64,000 bases of DNA from contig JAXMEL010000002.1 in assembly GCA_046348365.1 (NCBI GenBank), positions 1 through 64,000 of the forward strand. The letters are read 5' to 3'. This DNA comes from JAEUPI01 sp046348365 (GTDB taxonomy: Bacteria > Pseudomonadota > Gammaproteobacteria > Burkholderiales > Burkholderiaceae_C). Under the pieces are notes generated by a model, which made no database searches, was not told the origin of the DNA, and was given only the letters and a program-made list of their open reading frames with translations. Below, piece after piece: positions 9,198 to 19,651 of this stretch (position 1 is its first letter; each line of letters starts with the position of its first letter). A program made the translations under genes and the position numbers.

Positions 9198-9502
9198 TTC
9201 AGCACCCCCTTGTTGATCTCTTCGGTCATCGCGTCGAACTCGGTGTTCGCGCGGCGCACGTAGATGCCGGTGATGACGATCGTGAAGACGATGACGAACA
9301 GGCCGATCGGCATGCCCATGGTCATGACGCCGGCGCCGAGCCGCTGCGACAGGAACGGCTTGTCGAAGGCCACCAGCACGATGAAGCCGTAGTAGACGAT
9401 CATCATCGCCAGCGTCAGCCACCAGCCGAAGCTCGAGCGCTTGCTTCTCAGCTCGCGGTACTTGGGGTGACTCGCGATCTTCTGGGCGAGTTGCGATTCC
9501 AT
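9194..9502 (-). CDS. DUF485 membrane protein (YjcH-like)
   Basis: 102 aa. Two membrane helices (about 28-48 and 62-84) follow the conserved HPKYRELRSKRSSFGW N-terminus of the DUF485/YjcH family, which is almost always encoded just upstream of actP. ATG 9502 is supported by an AAGGAGA ribosome binding site 6 bp upstream; the 29 extra codons upstream look non-coding. Translation is coupled to actP by a 4-bp overlap. It is presumed to be an accessory factor of acetate uptake. Confidence 0.93.
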   Translation of the reverse strand: MESQLAQKIASHPKYRELRSKRSSFGWWLTLAMMIVYYGFIVLVAFDKPFLSQRLGAGVMTMGMPIGLFVIVFTIVITGIYVRRANTEFDAMTEEINKGVLK

Positions 9503-9596
9503 GCCGGTCTCCTTTGCCGCGGCTGCGGCTTGCAGCAGGCGCGCATCATTGGTCGCCGGCCTGACCATGCTCTGACGCGAATCCAACACAAGCTGA

Positions 9597-9624
9597 CGCG
9601 CGCGGCGGCGCGATGCCGCGCGCG
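9597..9624 (-). terminator. GC-rich hairpin after the two-component genes
   Basis: The 10-bp arms 9597-9606 and 9615-9624 pair around an 8-nt loop, 5 bp past the sensor-kinase stop. There is no strong T-tract. It separates the two-component operon from the DUF485-actP promoter region (9503-9596), in which I see no clear -35/-10. Confidence 0.45.
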
Positions 9625-9628
9625 CGGC

Positions 9629-10924
9629 TCAGGCTGTCTCGGGCGCGGCGGCCAGGTGCATCTCGACCACGAAGCCGCGGTCGCCGTCGCTGCCGCCCAG
9701 CTTCAGGCGGCCGCCGTGCGCGCGGGCCACCACGTCGGCAAGCATCAGGCCGAGGCCGGTCAAGTCTTCGTACTGGGCGGCATCGAGCGCGGCCTGCAGC
9801 CCAGCCCGGCGCGCGGCGTCGAGCCCGGGGCCGTCGTCGCCGAGCCGCACCACGTAGGGCCCGGGCATGTCGACGCGCACGTTTCGCGCGCCGTGGCGCA
9901 GCGCGTTGTCGAACAGGTTGGCCAGCGCCGCCGACATCAGGTCGGGGTCGGCATTCACGCGTGCCTGCTCGTCGCCGAGGGCGATGTGCAGGCCTTCGAC
10001 GGGCAGGCGGTCCACCAGCTCGGCCAGGGTCACCGGCCGGCGACGCAATTCGGCACCGCTGCGAAACAGCGTCAGCAGCGCCGTCACCACCTGCTGCAGC
10101 CGCCGCGTGGCCTGGCGCATGCGGTCCATGCGCGGCCGCATCGCCTGCGGTGCCTCGCGCTGCGCGACGGCCAGCTGCGCGTCGAGCCCGGCCAGCGGCG
10201 TGCGCAATGCGTGCGCGGCATGTGCGCTGAAGGCGCGCTCGCTGGCCATGCGCTGCTGCAGCCGCTGCGCCAGATGGTCGATCGCCTCGTGCATCGGCGA
10301 CAGCTCGGCGCGCGTGGCGGCGCCCAGCGTGGCACCCGGCTGCAGCGGGTCGTAACCCGCCAGACGCCGCGACAGGTCGCGCAGCGGCCGCAGCTCATGG
10401 CCCAGCGCCGTGCGCAGCAACACCCAGCCGAGCAGGCTCGCCGCCAGCGTGGCGAGCATGGCATGGCGCCCGACCTCGAATCGCGCCTCGCGGCGTTCCT
10501 CGCGCGACTGCGCCACCAGCAGCATGCGGCCGTCGGCGCCGAGCGCCTGGACGTAGACGCGCCAGTTCGGCGCGGTGACGAATCCGGCCACCGGCGCGCT
10601 CACGTACGGCTCGGCCGGCGCGCCCGGCGAGCGCAGCAGCACCTCGCGCGCCGGGCCCACGATCTGCCAGGCGAAGCGGTTGCCGCCCGAGGGCACGGCC
10701 GACGGCGGCGAGCCGCCGCTCTGCGCGGCGATCAGCGCGTCGGCCTGCGGCCGCAGCAGCTCGGCCGTCACGTCGGCCGAGGCGAGCAGCGCGTCGTCGA
10801 GCAGTTCGTCGACCTCCTTGTGCACCGCCACGCCGACCGCGAAGGCCACGGTCGCGCCGAGGGCCACCGCCCACAGCAGCAGCGCGCGCGCCAGCCGGCG
10901 CCGGATCGACGGCGGCGCGGTCAC
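9629..10924 (-). CDS. Sensor histidine kinase (QseC/PmrB-type)
   Basis: 431 aa. A first membrane helix (about 12-34), a periplasmic sensor of about 120 residues and a second helix (about 148-170) are followed by HAMP, HisKA (AHALRTPLAGLDAQL, His near 244) and HATPase_c. The ATPase domain shows FDNALRHGARN, GDDGPGLDA and GLGLMLADVVARAHGG. The GTG start at 10924 follows the regulator stop by 13 bp. Divergently transcribed eptA suggests a PmrB-like role in lipid A modification; the signal is unknown. Confidence 0.88.
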   Translation of the reverse strand: MTAPPSIRRRLARALLLWAVALGATVAFAVGVAVHKEVDELLDDALLASADVTAELLRPQADALIAAQSGGSPPSAVPSGGNRFAWQIVGPAREVLLRSPGAPAEPYVSAPVAGFVTAPNWRVYVQALGADGRMLLVAQSREERREARFEVGRHAMLATLAASLLGWVLLRTALGHELRPLRDLSRRLAGYDPLQPGATLGAATRAELSPMHEAIDHLAQRLQQRMASERAFSAHAAHALRTPLAGLDAQLAVAQREAPQAMRPRMDRMRQATRRLQQVVTALLTLFRSGAELRRRPVTLAELVDRLPVEGLHIALGDEQARVNADPDLMSAALANLFDNALRHGARNVRVDMPGPYVVRLGDDGPGLDAARRAGLQAALDAAQYEDLTGLGLMLADVVARAHGGRLKLGGSDGDRGFVVEMHLAAAPETA

Positions 10925-10937
10925 GAAACCACCGCAC

Positions 10938-11600
10938 TCACGTCGGGCGCGCGTCGAGCCGGTAGCCGAGCCCGCGCACGGTCTCGATCAGCGAGCGGCC
11001 GAGCTTGCGCCGCAGGCTCGACACGTGCACCTCGAGCGCGTTGCTGGCGATCTCGCCGTGGCCGCCGAACACCAGCTGCTCGAGGTCGCCCTTGTCGACG
11101 ATGCGCCCGGCACGCAGCGCCAGCGCCTCGAGCACCGTCCATTCGCGTGCGGTCAGCTCCACGCGCTGGCCCTCGCGCAGCGCCGAGCGCGCATGCAGGT
11201 CGATCAGCACCTCGCCGACCTGCAGCTGCGCATGGGCGCCGCCGGCATGGCGGCGGCCCACCACGCGCAGCCGCGCCGCCAGCTCCTCGGGCGCGAACGG
11301 CTTGACGAGGTAGTCGTCGGCGCCGCTGTCGAGGCCGAGCACGCGGTCGTCGAGCCGGTCGCGGGCGGTGATCATCAGCATCGGCGTGGCGTCGCCGCGG
11401 GTGCGCCGCGCGGCGATCCAGTCGCGGCCCGAGCCGTCGGGCAACTGCCAGTCGACCAGCACCGCGTCGAGCACGTCGCCGCGGTGGGTGTCGGCCTGCG
11501 CCAGGCTCTGCGCCCATTCGACCTGGTGGCCCTCGGCGCGCAGGAAGTCGCGCAGGCCCTCGCCCAGCGTGACGTCGTCCTCGATCAGCAGCAGGCGCAT
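10938..11600 (-). CDS. OmpR-family response regulator
   Basis: 220 aa. The receiver domain (1-115) shows IEDD, phospho-acceptor Asp in LVDWQLPDGSG, TARD and KPFAPEEL. The winged-helix output domain (about 125-218) carries LTAREWTVLEAL, NALEVHVSSLRRKL and VRGLGYRL. It is first in an operon with the downstream sensor kinase and divergent from eptA/PAP2. A perfect 7-bp inverted repeat at 11642-11659 in the shared promoter region is a candidate operator. By context it is a PmrA- or QseB-like regulator. Confidence 0.92.
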   Translation of the reverse strand: MRLLLIEDDVTLGEGLRDFLRAEGHQVEWAQSLAQADTHRGDVLDAVLVDWQLPDGSGRDWIAARRTRGDATPMLMITARDRLDDRVLGLDSGADDYLVKPFAPEELAARLRVVGRRHAGGAHAQLQVGEVLIDLHARSALREGQRVELTAREWTVLEALALRAGRIVDKGDLEQLVFGGHGEIASNALEVHVSSLRRKLGRSLIETVRGLGYRLDARPT

Positions 11601-11641
11601 GTGCGGGTGGCGCGAAAATGGGTTGACGCGCAGTGTCGCAT

Positions 11642-11659
11642 CATTGCGCCTTCGCAATG
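11642..11659. promoter_or_regulatory. Inverted repeat in regulator/eptA intergenic region
   Basis: CATTGCG-CCTT-CGCAATG is a perfect 7-bp inverted repeat. It lies 42 bp upstream of the response-regulator start and 75 bp upstream of eptA, so it is placed to control both directions. OmpR-family regulators more often bind direct repeats, so the assignment is tentative. Confidence 0.4.
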
Positions 11660-11733
11660 CCGCAGCGATGCCGGGGCACTGCCCGGGCAAAATCCAGTCG
11701 ATCTCCGGCCCCGTTTGCATCCCATTGCCGCTC

Positions 11734-13419
11734 ATGTTCTCGAAGCTGCCCGTCGACGGCCGCGCGCCCGCCGGGCGCGCGGGCCGTTTCACGATCCCCG
11801 CCACGGTGGAGCAGATGCTGCTGGCGGCCAGCGTGTTCTGGGCGCTGGCGGCCAACGTGTCGTTCCTGTCGGCCGCGCTCGACGGCCGCGAGCGCAGCGC
11901 GCCCGCCACCTGGGGCTTCGCGCTCGCGCTGCTGGTGCTGCTCGGCGCGGTGCACTTCCTGCTGCTGGCGCTGGTGGCCAACCGCTGGACCGTCAAGCCG
12001 GTGCTCGCGGTGCTGGCCATCGCCACCGCGGCGGCGACCTACTACATGAGCCAATACGGCGTGTACCTCGATCCGTCGATGCTGCGCAACGTGCTGCGCA
12101 CCGACCCGGCCGAGGCGCGCGAGCTGCTCGCGCCGGCGCTGTGGCTGCAGTTGCTGCTGTACGCCGGGCTGCCGATCGCGCTGCTCACGCGCGTGCGCGT
12201 GGTCAACCGCCCGTGGCCGCGTGCCACGCTGGTGCGCATTGGCGTCATCGTGGCGGCGCTCGCGGTCGCTGCCGGCGCGCTGCTGTCGGTGTTCCAGCCG
12301 ATGGCCTCGCTGATGCGCAACCACCGCGAGGTGCGCTACCTGATCACGCCGGCCAACCTGGTGTGGTCCACCGGCGCGGTGGCGATGGCCGACGCGCGCG
12401 GTGCCGCCGCGCCGCGCCAGGCGATCGGGCTCGATGCCAAGCCCGGCCCGCTGTGGGCGCAGCGCACGCGGCCACAGCTGGTGGTGCTGGTGGTCGGCGA
12501 GACGGTGCGGGCGATGAACTGGGGCTTGAACGGCTATGCGCGGCAGACCACGCCGGAGCTCGCTGCGCTGCCGGTGATCAACTTCACCGACGTGACCGCC
12601 TGCGGCACCAACACCGAGGTCTCGCTGCCGTGCATGTTCGCGCCGGTGGGCCGGCGCGACTATGACGAGTCGCGCATCCGCGGCAGCGAAGGCCTGCTGC
12701 AGGTGCTGGCGCGCGCCGGCGTGGCCGTGCACTGGCGCGACAACCAGTCGGGCTGCAAGGGCGTGTGCGATGGCGTGCCGAACGACAGCGTGAAGGCCCT
12801 CGAGCTGCCGGGGCTGTGCGCCGACGGGCGCTGCCTCGACGAAGGCCTGGGCGCCGACCTCGAGCAGCGCCTGGCCAACGCGCAGGGCATGCAGCTGCTG
12901 GTGCTGCACCAGCTCGGCAACCACGGGCCGTCGTACTTCCGCCGCTACCCGAAGGCCTTCGCGCGCTTCGTGCCGGCCTGCGAGCACGATGACCTGCAGC
13001 GCTGCTCGCGCGAGGAGATCGTCAACGCCTACGACAACGTGCTGCTGTACACCGACCACGTGCTGGCGCAGCTGCTGCGCAAGCTGATGGCGAGCGAGTC
13101 GCGGGTCGACACCGCGCTGGTCTACGTGTCGGACCATGGCGAATCGCTCGGCGAGAAGGGCCTGTTCCTGCACGGCATGCCCTACGCCATCGCGCCCGAC
13201 GAGCAGACCAAGGTGCCGATGCTGATGTGGCTGTCGGCGGGCCTGCAGCAAAGCCTCGGCATCGACGCCGGCTGCCTGCGCCAGCGCGCCGCCAAGCCTG
13301 CGGCGCACGATCACCTGTTCCACACGCTGCTGGCGCTGCTCGACGTGCGCACCGCGCTCTATGCCGCCGACTGGGACCTCACCCGCGACTGCCGCCGCGC
13401 GCCGGCGACCAAGCCATGA
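11734..13419 (+). CDS. eptA: Lipid A phosphoethanolamine transferase
   Basis: 561 aa. Five N-terminal membrane helices (about 25-185) precede a periplasmic alkaline-phosphatase-fold sulfatase domain. Catalytic Thr294 lies in TACGTNTEVSLPCMF, and the metal ligands include E in VVGETVRAMN and the DH of YVSDHGESLGE. Paired cysteines (NQSGCKGVCDG, PGLCADGRCLD, PACEHDDLQRC) match the disulfides of EptA/MCR enzymes. It transfers phosphoethanolamine from phosphatidylethanolamine to lipid A, which typically lowers cationic peptide binding. Its stop overlaps the PAP2 phosphatase start by ATGA. ATG 11734 has a weak ribosome binding site; an upstream ATG at 11668 is possible. Confidence 0.92.
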   Translation: MFSKLPVDGRAPAGRAGRFTIPATVEQMLLAASVFWALAANVSFLSAALDGRERSAPATWGFALALLVLLGAVHFLLLALVANRWTVKPVLAVLAIATAAATYYMSQYGVYLDPSMLRNVLRTDPAEARELLAPALWLQLLLYAGLPIALLTRVRVVNRPWPRATLVRIGVIVAALAVAAGALLSVFQPMASLMRNHREVRYLITPANLVWSTGAVAMADARGAAAPRQAIGLDAKPGPLWAQRTRPQLVVLVVGETVRAMNWGLNGYARQTTPELAALPVINFTDVTACGTNTEVSLPCMFAPVGRRDYDESRIRGSEGLLQVLARAGVAVHWRDNQSGCKGVCDGVPNDSVKALELPGLCADGRCLDEGLGADLEQRLANAQGMQLLVLHQLGNHGPSYFRRYPKAFARFVPACEHDDLQRCSREEIVNAYDNVLLYTDHVLAQLLRKLMASESRVDTALVYVSDHGESLGEKGLFLHGMPYAIAPDEQTKVPMLMWLSAGLQQSLGIDAGCLRQRAAKPAAHDHLFHTLLALLDVRTALYAADWDLTRDCRRAPATKP

Positions 13420-14144
13420 GCGCCACCACGATGCCGGATTCGACGCCGCGCCCGACGCTGCTGCGCGACGCGATCGTCACGTTCGCTGCGCTGATGCTGG
13501 TGCTGGCCTGGGACTATTCGGGCCTGGACCTCGCCGCGGCGCGCGCCTACGGCAACGCGAGCGGCTTCGCGTGGCGCGACGCCTGGCTCACGCGCGACGT
13601 GCTGCACGACGGCGGCCGCTGGCTGGCCTGGGGCGTGATCGCGGCGCTGGCGATCGACGCGGCGCGGCCGCGCAGCAATGGCCTGACGCGGCGCGCGCGC
13701 TGGTACTGGGTGGCGATGACGCTGGCCTGCGCGATGCTGGTGCCGGCGATCAAGCGGCTGTCGCTGTCGAGCTGCCCGTGGGAGCTGGCGGAGTTCGGCG
13801 GCCTGGCGCGCTACGTCACGCACTGGCAATGGGGCATCGTCGACGGCGGGCCGGGGCACTGCTTCCCGTCGGGCCACGCGGTGGCGGCGTTCGCGTTCTT
13901 CACCGTCTACTTCGCGTGGCGCGAATCGCGCCCGCAGCTGGCGCGGCTGTGCCTGCTGGTGGTCTGCGTGGCCGGCGTGCTGTTCGGCTGGGCCCAGCTC
14001 GCGCGCGGCGCGCACTACCCGAGCCACACGCTGTGGTCGGCGTGGCTGTGCTGGTTCGCCTGCGTGGTGGCGGCGCAGCTGCCGCGGCTGCGGCAGCGCC
14101 CGGTGATGGCGCGGCCGGCGGTCGGCGATCGCGCTGGTGTCTGA
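13416..14144 (+). CDS. PAP2-family membrane phosphatase
   Basis: 242 aa with about five membrane helices. The PAP2 motifs are present: K in PAIKRLS, then GGPGHCFPSGHA and ARGAHYPSHTLWS with the catalytic histidines. It overlaps eptA by 4 bp. Enzymes of this type release phosphate from undecaprenyl diphosphate or lipid A (LpxT/LpxE-like). Together with eptA this suggests coordinated remodelling of lipid A phosphate groups, by inference. Confidence 0.88.
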   Translation: MSATTMPDSTPRPTLLRDAIVTFAALMLVLAWDYSGLDLAAARAYGNASGFAWRDAWLTRDVLHDGGRWLAWGVIAALAIDAARPRSNGLTRRARWYWVAMTLACAMLVPAIKRLSLSSCPWELAEFGGLARYVTHWQWGIVDGGPGHCFPSGHAVAAFAFFTVYFAWRESRPQLARLCLLVVCVAGVLFGWAQLARGAHYPSHTLWSAWLCWFACVVAAQLPRLRQRPVMARPAVGDRAGV

Positions 14145-14150
14145 TCAGCG

Positions 14151-14789
14151 CTAGCGCCGCACACCCGGCGGCGCCGATGCGGCGGCCTGCCACGCCGGGC
14201 CGTCGAACCACGCATCGCCCTGCAGCGCGGCCTTCAGCATCGGCAGCGCATCGAAGCCCCAGAACACGCGGCCGTCGAGCTCGAAGCTCGGCACGCCGAA
14301 CAGGCCCTTGGCCACGGCCTCGTCGACGAGTGTGCGCAGCTCGGCCTTCACCGCATCGCCGGCGGGGTCGCGGCGCGGCGCGACGGCCTGCGTCAGCGCC
14401 GCCAGGCGCACGGGGTCGTTCGCGTCCTCGCCGCCGTGCCACACATGGCGCATCAGCAGCTCGACGACGCGGCGGTTGGGCATGTCGCCCGCCTCGCCGG
14501 CGGCCAGCGCCAGGCGCAGCAGCGGCAGCGGGTTGAACGGATGCGTGCGCGGCAGCTCGAGCGTGAGCCCGTGCCGGTGCGCGAGCCACGCGATCTGGCG
14601 GTACGTCCACGCGCGCTTGGGTTCGATCTCGGCCGGGCCCTTGTGGCCCCAGTGCTTCAGCAGCGCGGCGAACAGCACCGGCCGGTACTGCACCTCGTAG
14701 CTGCAGCCCACCAGCGCCTGCGGCAGTTGCTCGAAGGCGAGGCAGGCATACGGCGAGACCGGATCGAACCAGAACACGATGCGCTTCAT
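14151..14789 (-). CDS. DsbA-fold 2-hydroxychromene-2-carboxylate isomerase-like protein
   Basis: 212 aa. The start KRIVFWFDPVSPYACLAFEQ is typical of the DsbA/HCCA isomerase (kappa-GST-like) family, with a serine in place of a CxxC. The C-terminal GLFGVPSFELDGRVFWGFDAL holds the conserved cis-Pro. Members isomerise ring-cleavage products with glutathione, but many have unknown substrates. It converges on the PAP2 gene with only 6 bp between stops, and its start overlaps the DUF1289 gene (ATGA). Confidence 0.85.
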   Translation of the reverse strand: MKRIVFWFDPVSPYACLAFEQLPQALVGCSYEVQYRPVLFAALLKHWGHKGPAEIEPKRAWTYRQIAWLAHRHGLTLELPRTHPFNPLPLLRLALAAGEAGDMPNRRVVELLMRHVWHGGEDANDPVRLAALTQAVAPRRDPAGDAVKAELRTLVDEAVAKGLFGVPSFELDGRVFWGFDALPMLKAALQGDAWFDGPAWQAAASAPPGVRR

Positions 14790-15022
14790 CGCGTGCTCCC
14801 GGCTGCGATGCCGGCGCCCGCCACGCCCGCGCCGGGTTGCGCGACGCGGCGCGCGTGCAGCCGCGCCCACACCGCGCGCTTGGCTGCGTCGTCGAGCGAA
14901 CCCCAGGCGGCGATCTCGTCGATGGTGCGCAGGCAGCCCTCGCACAAGCCGGTGGCCGGGTTCATGCGGCAGACGTCGACGCAGGGCGACGGCACCGCAG
15001 CGCTCGAGGCCTTCGTGCTCAT
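14786..15022 (-). CDS. DUF1289 small cysteine-rich protein
   Basis: 78 aa. PSPCVDVCRMNPATGLCEGC followed by RTIDEIAAW is the DUF1289 pattern, with four cysteines that could bind metal. These small proteins are widespread in proteobacteria and uncharacterised. It overlaps its neighbours on both sides by 4 bp (YbaK-like gene before, isomerase after), so the three are one translational unit. Confidence 0.9.
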   Translation of the reverse strand: MSTKASSAAVPSPCVDVCRMNPATGLCEGCLRTIDEIAAWGSLDDAAKRAVWARLHARRVAQPGAGVAGAGIAAGSTR

Positions 15023-15513
15023 TGCGGGTTCACCACCACATCGGCCACCGGCGCACCGGTGAAACGCTCCAGGTCTGCCGGCGCGAGGCGGAACACGCCG
15101 TTCGGATGCCCGGCCGCGGCCCAGATCTCGGCGAAGCGGAACAGCTCGCGGTCGATCAGCGTCACCGGCGCGTTGGTGTGCGCGATCGGCGCCACGCCGC
15201 CGATCGCGAAGCCGGTGCGCGACTTCACGAACTCGGCGTCGGCGCGCGCCAGCGCACCGGTGATCGCGCCGACCTTCTTCTCGTCGACGCGGCGGTCGCC
15301 CGAGGCGATCACCAGCACCGCGGCATCGTCGCTCTTGCGGCGGAAGATCACGCTCTTGGCGATCTGCCCCACCACCACGCCCAGCGCGTCGGCCGCCTCC
15401 TGCGAGGTGCGCGCCGACACCTCGAGCCACAGCGGCTGGTGCGGATGCGCCAGCGCGCGCAGCGCCTGCGCCACGCGCTGGAAGCCTTCGGGCCGCTGCG
15501 CCAGATCGCTCAT
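15019..15513 (-). CDS. YbaK/EbsC-family aminoacyl-tRNA deacylase-like protein
   Basis: 164 aa, a single YbaK/ProX domain. Conserved features are the Lys in GQIAKSVIFRRK, the GDRRVDEKKV segment and the G-I/V-G-G-V-P-like TGFAIGGVAPIAH loop. Relatives hydrolyse mischarged tRNAs such as Ala-tRNA(Pro) or Cys-tRNA(Pro). ATG 15513 is used; a GTG four codons upstream (15525) would overlap the lyase stop and cannot be excluded. Confidence 0.88.
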   Translation of the reverse strand: MSDLAQRPEGFQRVAQALRALAHPHQPLWLEVSARTSQEAADALGVVVGQIAKSVIFRRKSDDAAVLVIASGDRRVDEKKVGAITGALARADAEFVKSRTGFAIGGVAPIAHTNAPVTLIDRELFRFAEIWAAAGHPNGVFRLAPADLERFTGAPVADVVVNPQ

Positions 15514-15521
15514 GCTCGCGC

Positions 15522-16439
15522 TCACGAGGCCAGCACCTTGCCGCGCCGGGCCAGCACCGCACGCGCCACGCGCGATGCCGGCGGGCGGCCGAGCTGCTCG
15601 GAGATGAACGCGCCGGCGTCGACCAGCTTGTCGAGGTCGACGCCGGTGTCGATGCCCAGGCCGTCGAGCATGAACACCACGTCTTCGGTGGCCACGTTGC
15701 CGGTGGCGCCTTTGGCATACGGGCAGCCGCCGAGGCCGGCCACGCTGGCGTCGAAGGTAGCGATGCCCATCTCGAGGCAGGCGTAGATGTTGGCCAGCGC
15801 CTGGCCGTAGGTGTCGTGGAAATGGCCGCTCACCTCGGCCAGCGCAAAGTGCCGCAGCGCGCGCTCCATCGCCTGCTGCGCCTTGCGCGGCGTGCCGACG
15901 CCGATGGTGTCGGCGATGCCGCAGTGCTGCACGCCGATGCCCTTCAACAGCTTGACCACGTGCTCGACCTCGTCGGCCGACACCTCGCCCTGGTAGGGGC
16001 AGCCGAGCGCGCACGACACCGCGGCGCGCACCTTGGTGCCGGCCGCGCGCGCGCCGGCCACCACCGGCGCGAAGCGCTCGATGCTCTCGCCGATCGAGCA
16101 GTTGATGTTGCGCTGGCTGAAGGCCTCGGTCGCGGCGCCGAAGACGACGATCTCGTCGGGCCGCGCCGGCAGCGCGGCCTCCAGGCCCTTCATGTTCGGC
16201 GTCAGCACCGACCAGCGCACGCCCGGGCGGCGCACGATGCCGGCCATGACCTGCGCGTTGTCGGCCATCTGCGGCACCCACTTCGGGCTCACGAAGCTGG
16301 TGACCTCGATCTCGCGCAGCCCGGCATCCATCAGCCGCTCCACCAGCGCCACCTTGTGCGCGGTGGTCACCGGCTGCTTCTCGTTTTGCAGGCCGTCGCG
16401 CGGACCGACCTCGACCAGCGTGACACGCGAGGGAATCAT
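15522..16439 (-). CDS. mvaB: Hydroxymethylglutaryl-CoA lyase
   Basis: 305 aa. It cleaves HMG-CoA to acetoacetate and acetyl-CoA, the last step of leucine degradation. Motifs visible: VGPRDGLQNE (metal and catalytic Arg/Asp), SGHFHDTYGQ (metal histidines) and GLGGCPYAKGATGNVATED (catalytic Cys loop). It corresponds to liuE. It is separated from the rest of the liu cluster by a small plus-strand gene (16579-16908), so it has its own promoter somewhere in 16440-16578. Confidence 0.95.
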   Translation of the reverse strand: MIPSRVTLVEVGPRDGLQNEKQPVTTAHKVALVERLMDAGLREIEVTSFVSPKWVPQMADNAQVMAGIVRRPGVRWSVLTPNMKGLEAALPARPDEIVVFGAATEAFSQRNINCSIGESIERFAPVVAGARAAGTKVRAAVSCALGCPYQGEVSADEVEHVVKLLKGIGVQHCGIADTIGVGTPRKAQQAMERALRHFALAEVSGHFHDTYGQALANIYACLEMGIATFDASVAGLGGCPYAKGATGNVATEDVVFMLDGLGIDTGVDLDKLVDAGAFISEQLGRPPASRVARAVLARRGKVLAS

Positions 16440-16578
16440 GACGGAATGCTCATCGTGTGGAGCGGTCACTATAGCGGCCGCGTCGCGGTGTGCAGTGTGA
16501 ACGCTCCGCGCCCCTGCCCGAGGGATGGTGGCGTGCCGCGCGCGGCCGAAGAATGCGAGCGAGCCTGCCCCGACGACC

Positions 16579-16908
16579 ATGACAACGCGCCTGCGCCCCA
16601 ACCGCCTGCAGATCGCCACGCGCATGCACTTCGTGCTGATGCGCGAGCTGGGCCACGGCATCGACGTGGCCCGCATGCTCAAGCACGAAGGCTACGCACT
16701 CGACGTGCTGCTGGTGTGCGACGCCTATCGCGGCCACGAGCTGGAACAGCTGGCGCGCGCCTTCCGCGCCGCCAACGACGAACCGGCGCCGACCGCCGCC
16801 GCACCGCTGTCGAGCTACGAATTCCGCGATTCGCAGTTCGCGCCGCCGGTGCCGCACGACACCCCACCCGCGGCGCCGCGCACCTGGTTCGACCGGCTGC
16901 TGCGCTGA
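16579..16908 (+). CDS. Hypothetical protein, 109 aa
   Basis: Soluble, with no recognised domain. An Arg-rich start (MTTRLRPNRLQIATRMHFVLMRELG) precedes a predicted helix-rich core with HEGYALDVLLVCDA. A Pro/Ala-rich stretch (about 75-100) and TWFDRLLR end it. It is the only plus-strand gene within the liu cluster. Codon use and third-position GC look like those of its neighbours, so I accept it as real. ATG 16579 is preferred over an upstream start at 16525 because the extra residues look like translated leader. Confidence 0.65.
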   Translation: MTTRLRPNRLQIATRMHFVLMRELGHGIDVARMLKHEGYALDVLLVCDAYRGHELEQLARAFRAANDEPAPTAAAPLSSYEFRDSQFAPPVPHDTPPAAPRTWFDRLLR

Positions 16909-16929
16909 GGCCGTCCACTGCGGACGGCC
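16909..16929. terminator. Hairpin between convergent genes
   Basis: A perfect 8-bp stem, 16909-16916 with 16922-16929, starts right after the stop of the 109-aa gene and has a 5-nt loop. There is no T-run. It probably serves the plus-strand gene and may also work from the liuD side. Confidence 0.5.
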
Positions 16930-16984
16930 GCACGGCTGGCGAAGGCCGGACGGCGTCTCGCGCCGGCCGGCTGAACCCGCACCT

Positions 16985-19009
<2,025 letters not shown>

Positions 19010-19063
19010 GGGTCGGCGTGGTTGTGTCTTATTGGCTGCGCTTCGAGCGGCGCCGCATGCAAC

Positions 19064-19339
19064 GGCTGGGCGAGGCAAAGGCGGGCATGGGCACGCCTGG
19101 GCGCTTCGATGAGGCGCCCCTACGCTTCGCTCCGGGGTTCCCTGCGGTCCTCGCACTGCGAGGGCGGCTGCGGAACTCGCCCTCGCGCGGGCGCGACGCT
19201 CCTGCGGAGCGCCGCTGCGCTCGGAGCTCGAATTCCTCGCCGTCCCATCGCCTTACGGCGATGGGCAACCCTCGCAGTGCTGCGGTCCTCGGCGCCTCAT
19301 AGGCGTGCCCAGTCGTGCCCATGCCCACCTTTGCCCAGC
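19064..19339. repeat. Inverted-repeat element C with internal hairpins
   Basis: Long imperfect arms, 19064-19118 and 19291-19339, pair; shared blocks include GGGCATGGGCACG and ATGAGGCGCC. Internal hairpins are 19149-19163 (6-bp stem), 19197-19211 (CGCTCC, loop TGC, GGAGCG) and 19244-19265 (9-bp stem, TTAC loop). Read on the minus strand the middle hairpin has a GCA loop and is preceded by GAGCGCAGCG and followed by GGCGAGTTC. This is the same core as the repeats at 48-274 and 19378-19620, in opposite orientation. It lies upstream of liuD. No believable ORF. Confidence 0.65.
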
Positions 19340-19377
19340 ACCGCTCGCTGCCTTCGTCGAACGCCACGAGCGCTGCA

Positions 19378-19620
19378 GCGCGGTGGGCGGTACCCGCTGG
19401 GGGCGATTTGTGGGGCGGCGAGGAGCGCAGCGACGAGGGTCGGCGCGCACCGCAGGTGCGCGCTTCGTGCTCTGACTCGCCGACGATGTTTGAGCGCAGC
19501 GACCGCAGGTCGCGTAGCGAGTTCGGCGGCGCGACCCTCGGCGCGAGCACCGCAGCGGAGTCCTCGCCGCAGGCGAGGACCGACCCAGTATGAGCCCCCG
19601 GCGGGTACCGCCCGCCGCGC
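19378..19620. repeat. Structured intergenic repeat, copy B
   Basis: A second copy of the element at 48-274. The 41-bp terminal arms 19378-19418 and 19580-19620 again carry GGTACC. GCA-triloop hairpins lie at 19443-19463 (9-bp stem), 19499-19513 (6 bp) and 19560-19580 (9 bp). A long-range stem pairs 19435-19441 with 19533-19539. The stem sequences differ from copy A yet remain paired. Conserved unpaired text includes CTGACTCGC, GAGCGCAGCG and AGCGAGTTCGGC. It fills the space between the starts of liuD and the 3' end of the DUF4126 gene. Confidence 0.75.
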
Positions 19621-19651
19621 CGCTCCAGCCCAGCATGCGACAAGCGAACCA

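Noticed and set aside
16525..16578. Upstream start for the 109-aa hypothetical gene
   Set aside because: The added residues are Cys/Arg/Pro-rich with no ribosome binding site, and the internal ATG gives a more protein-like N-terminus.
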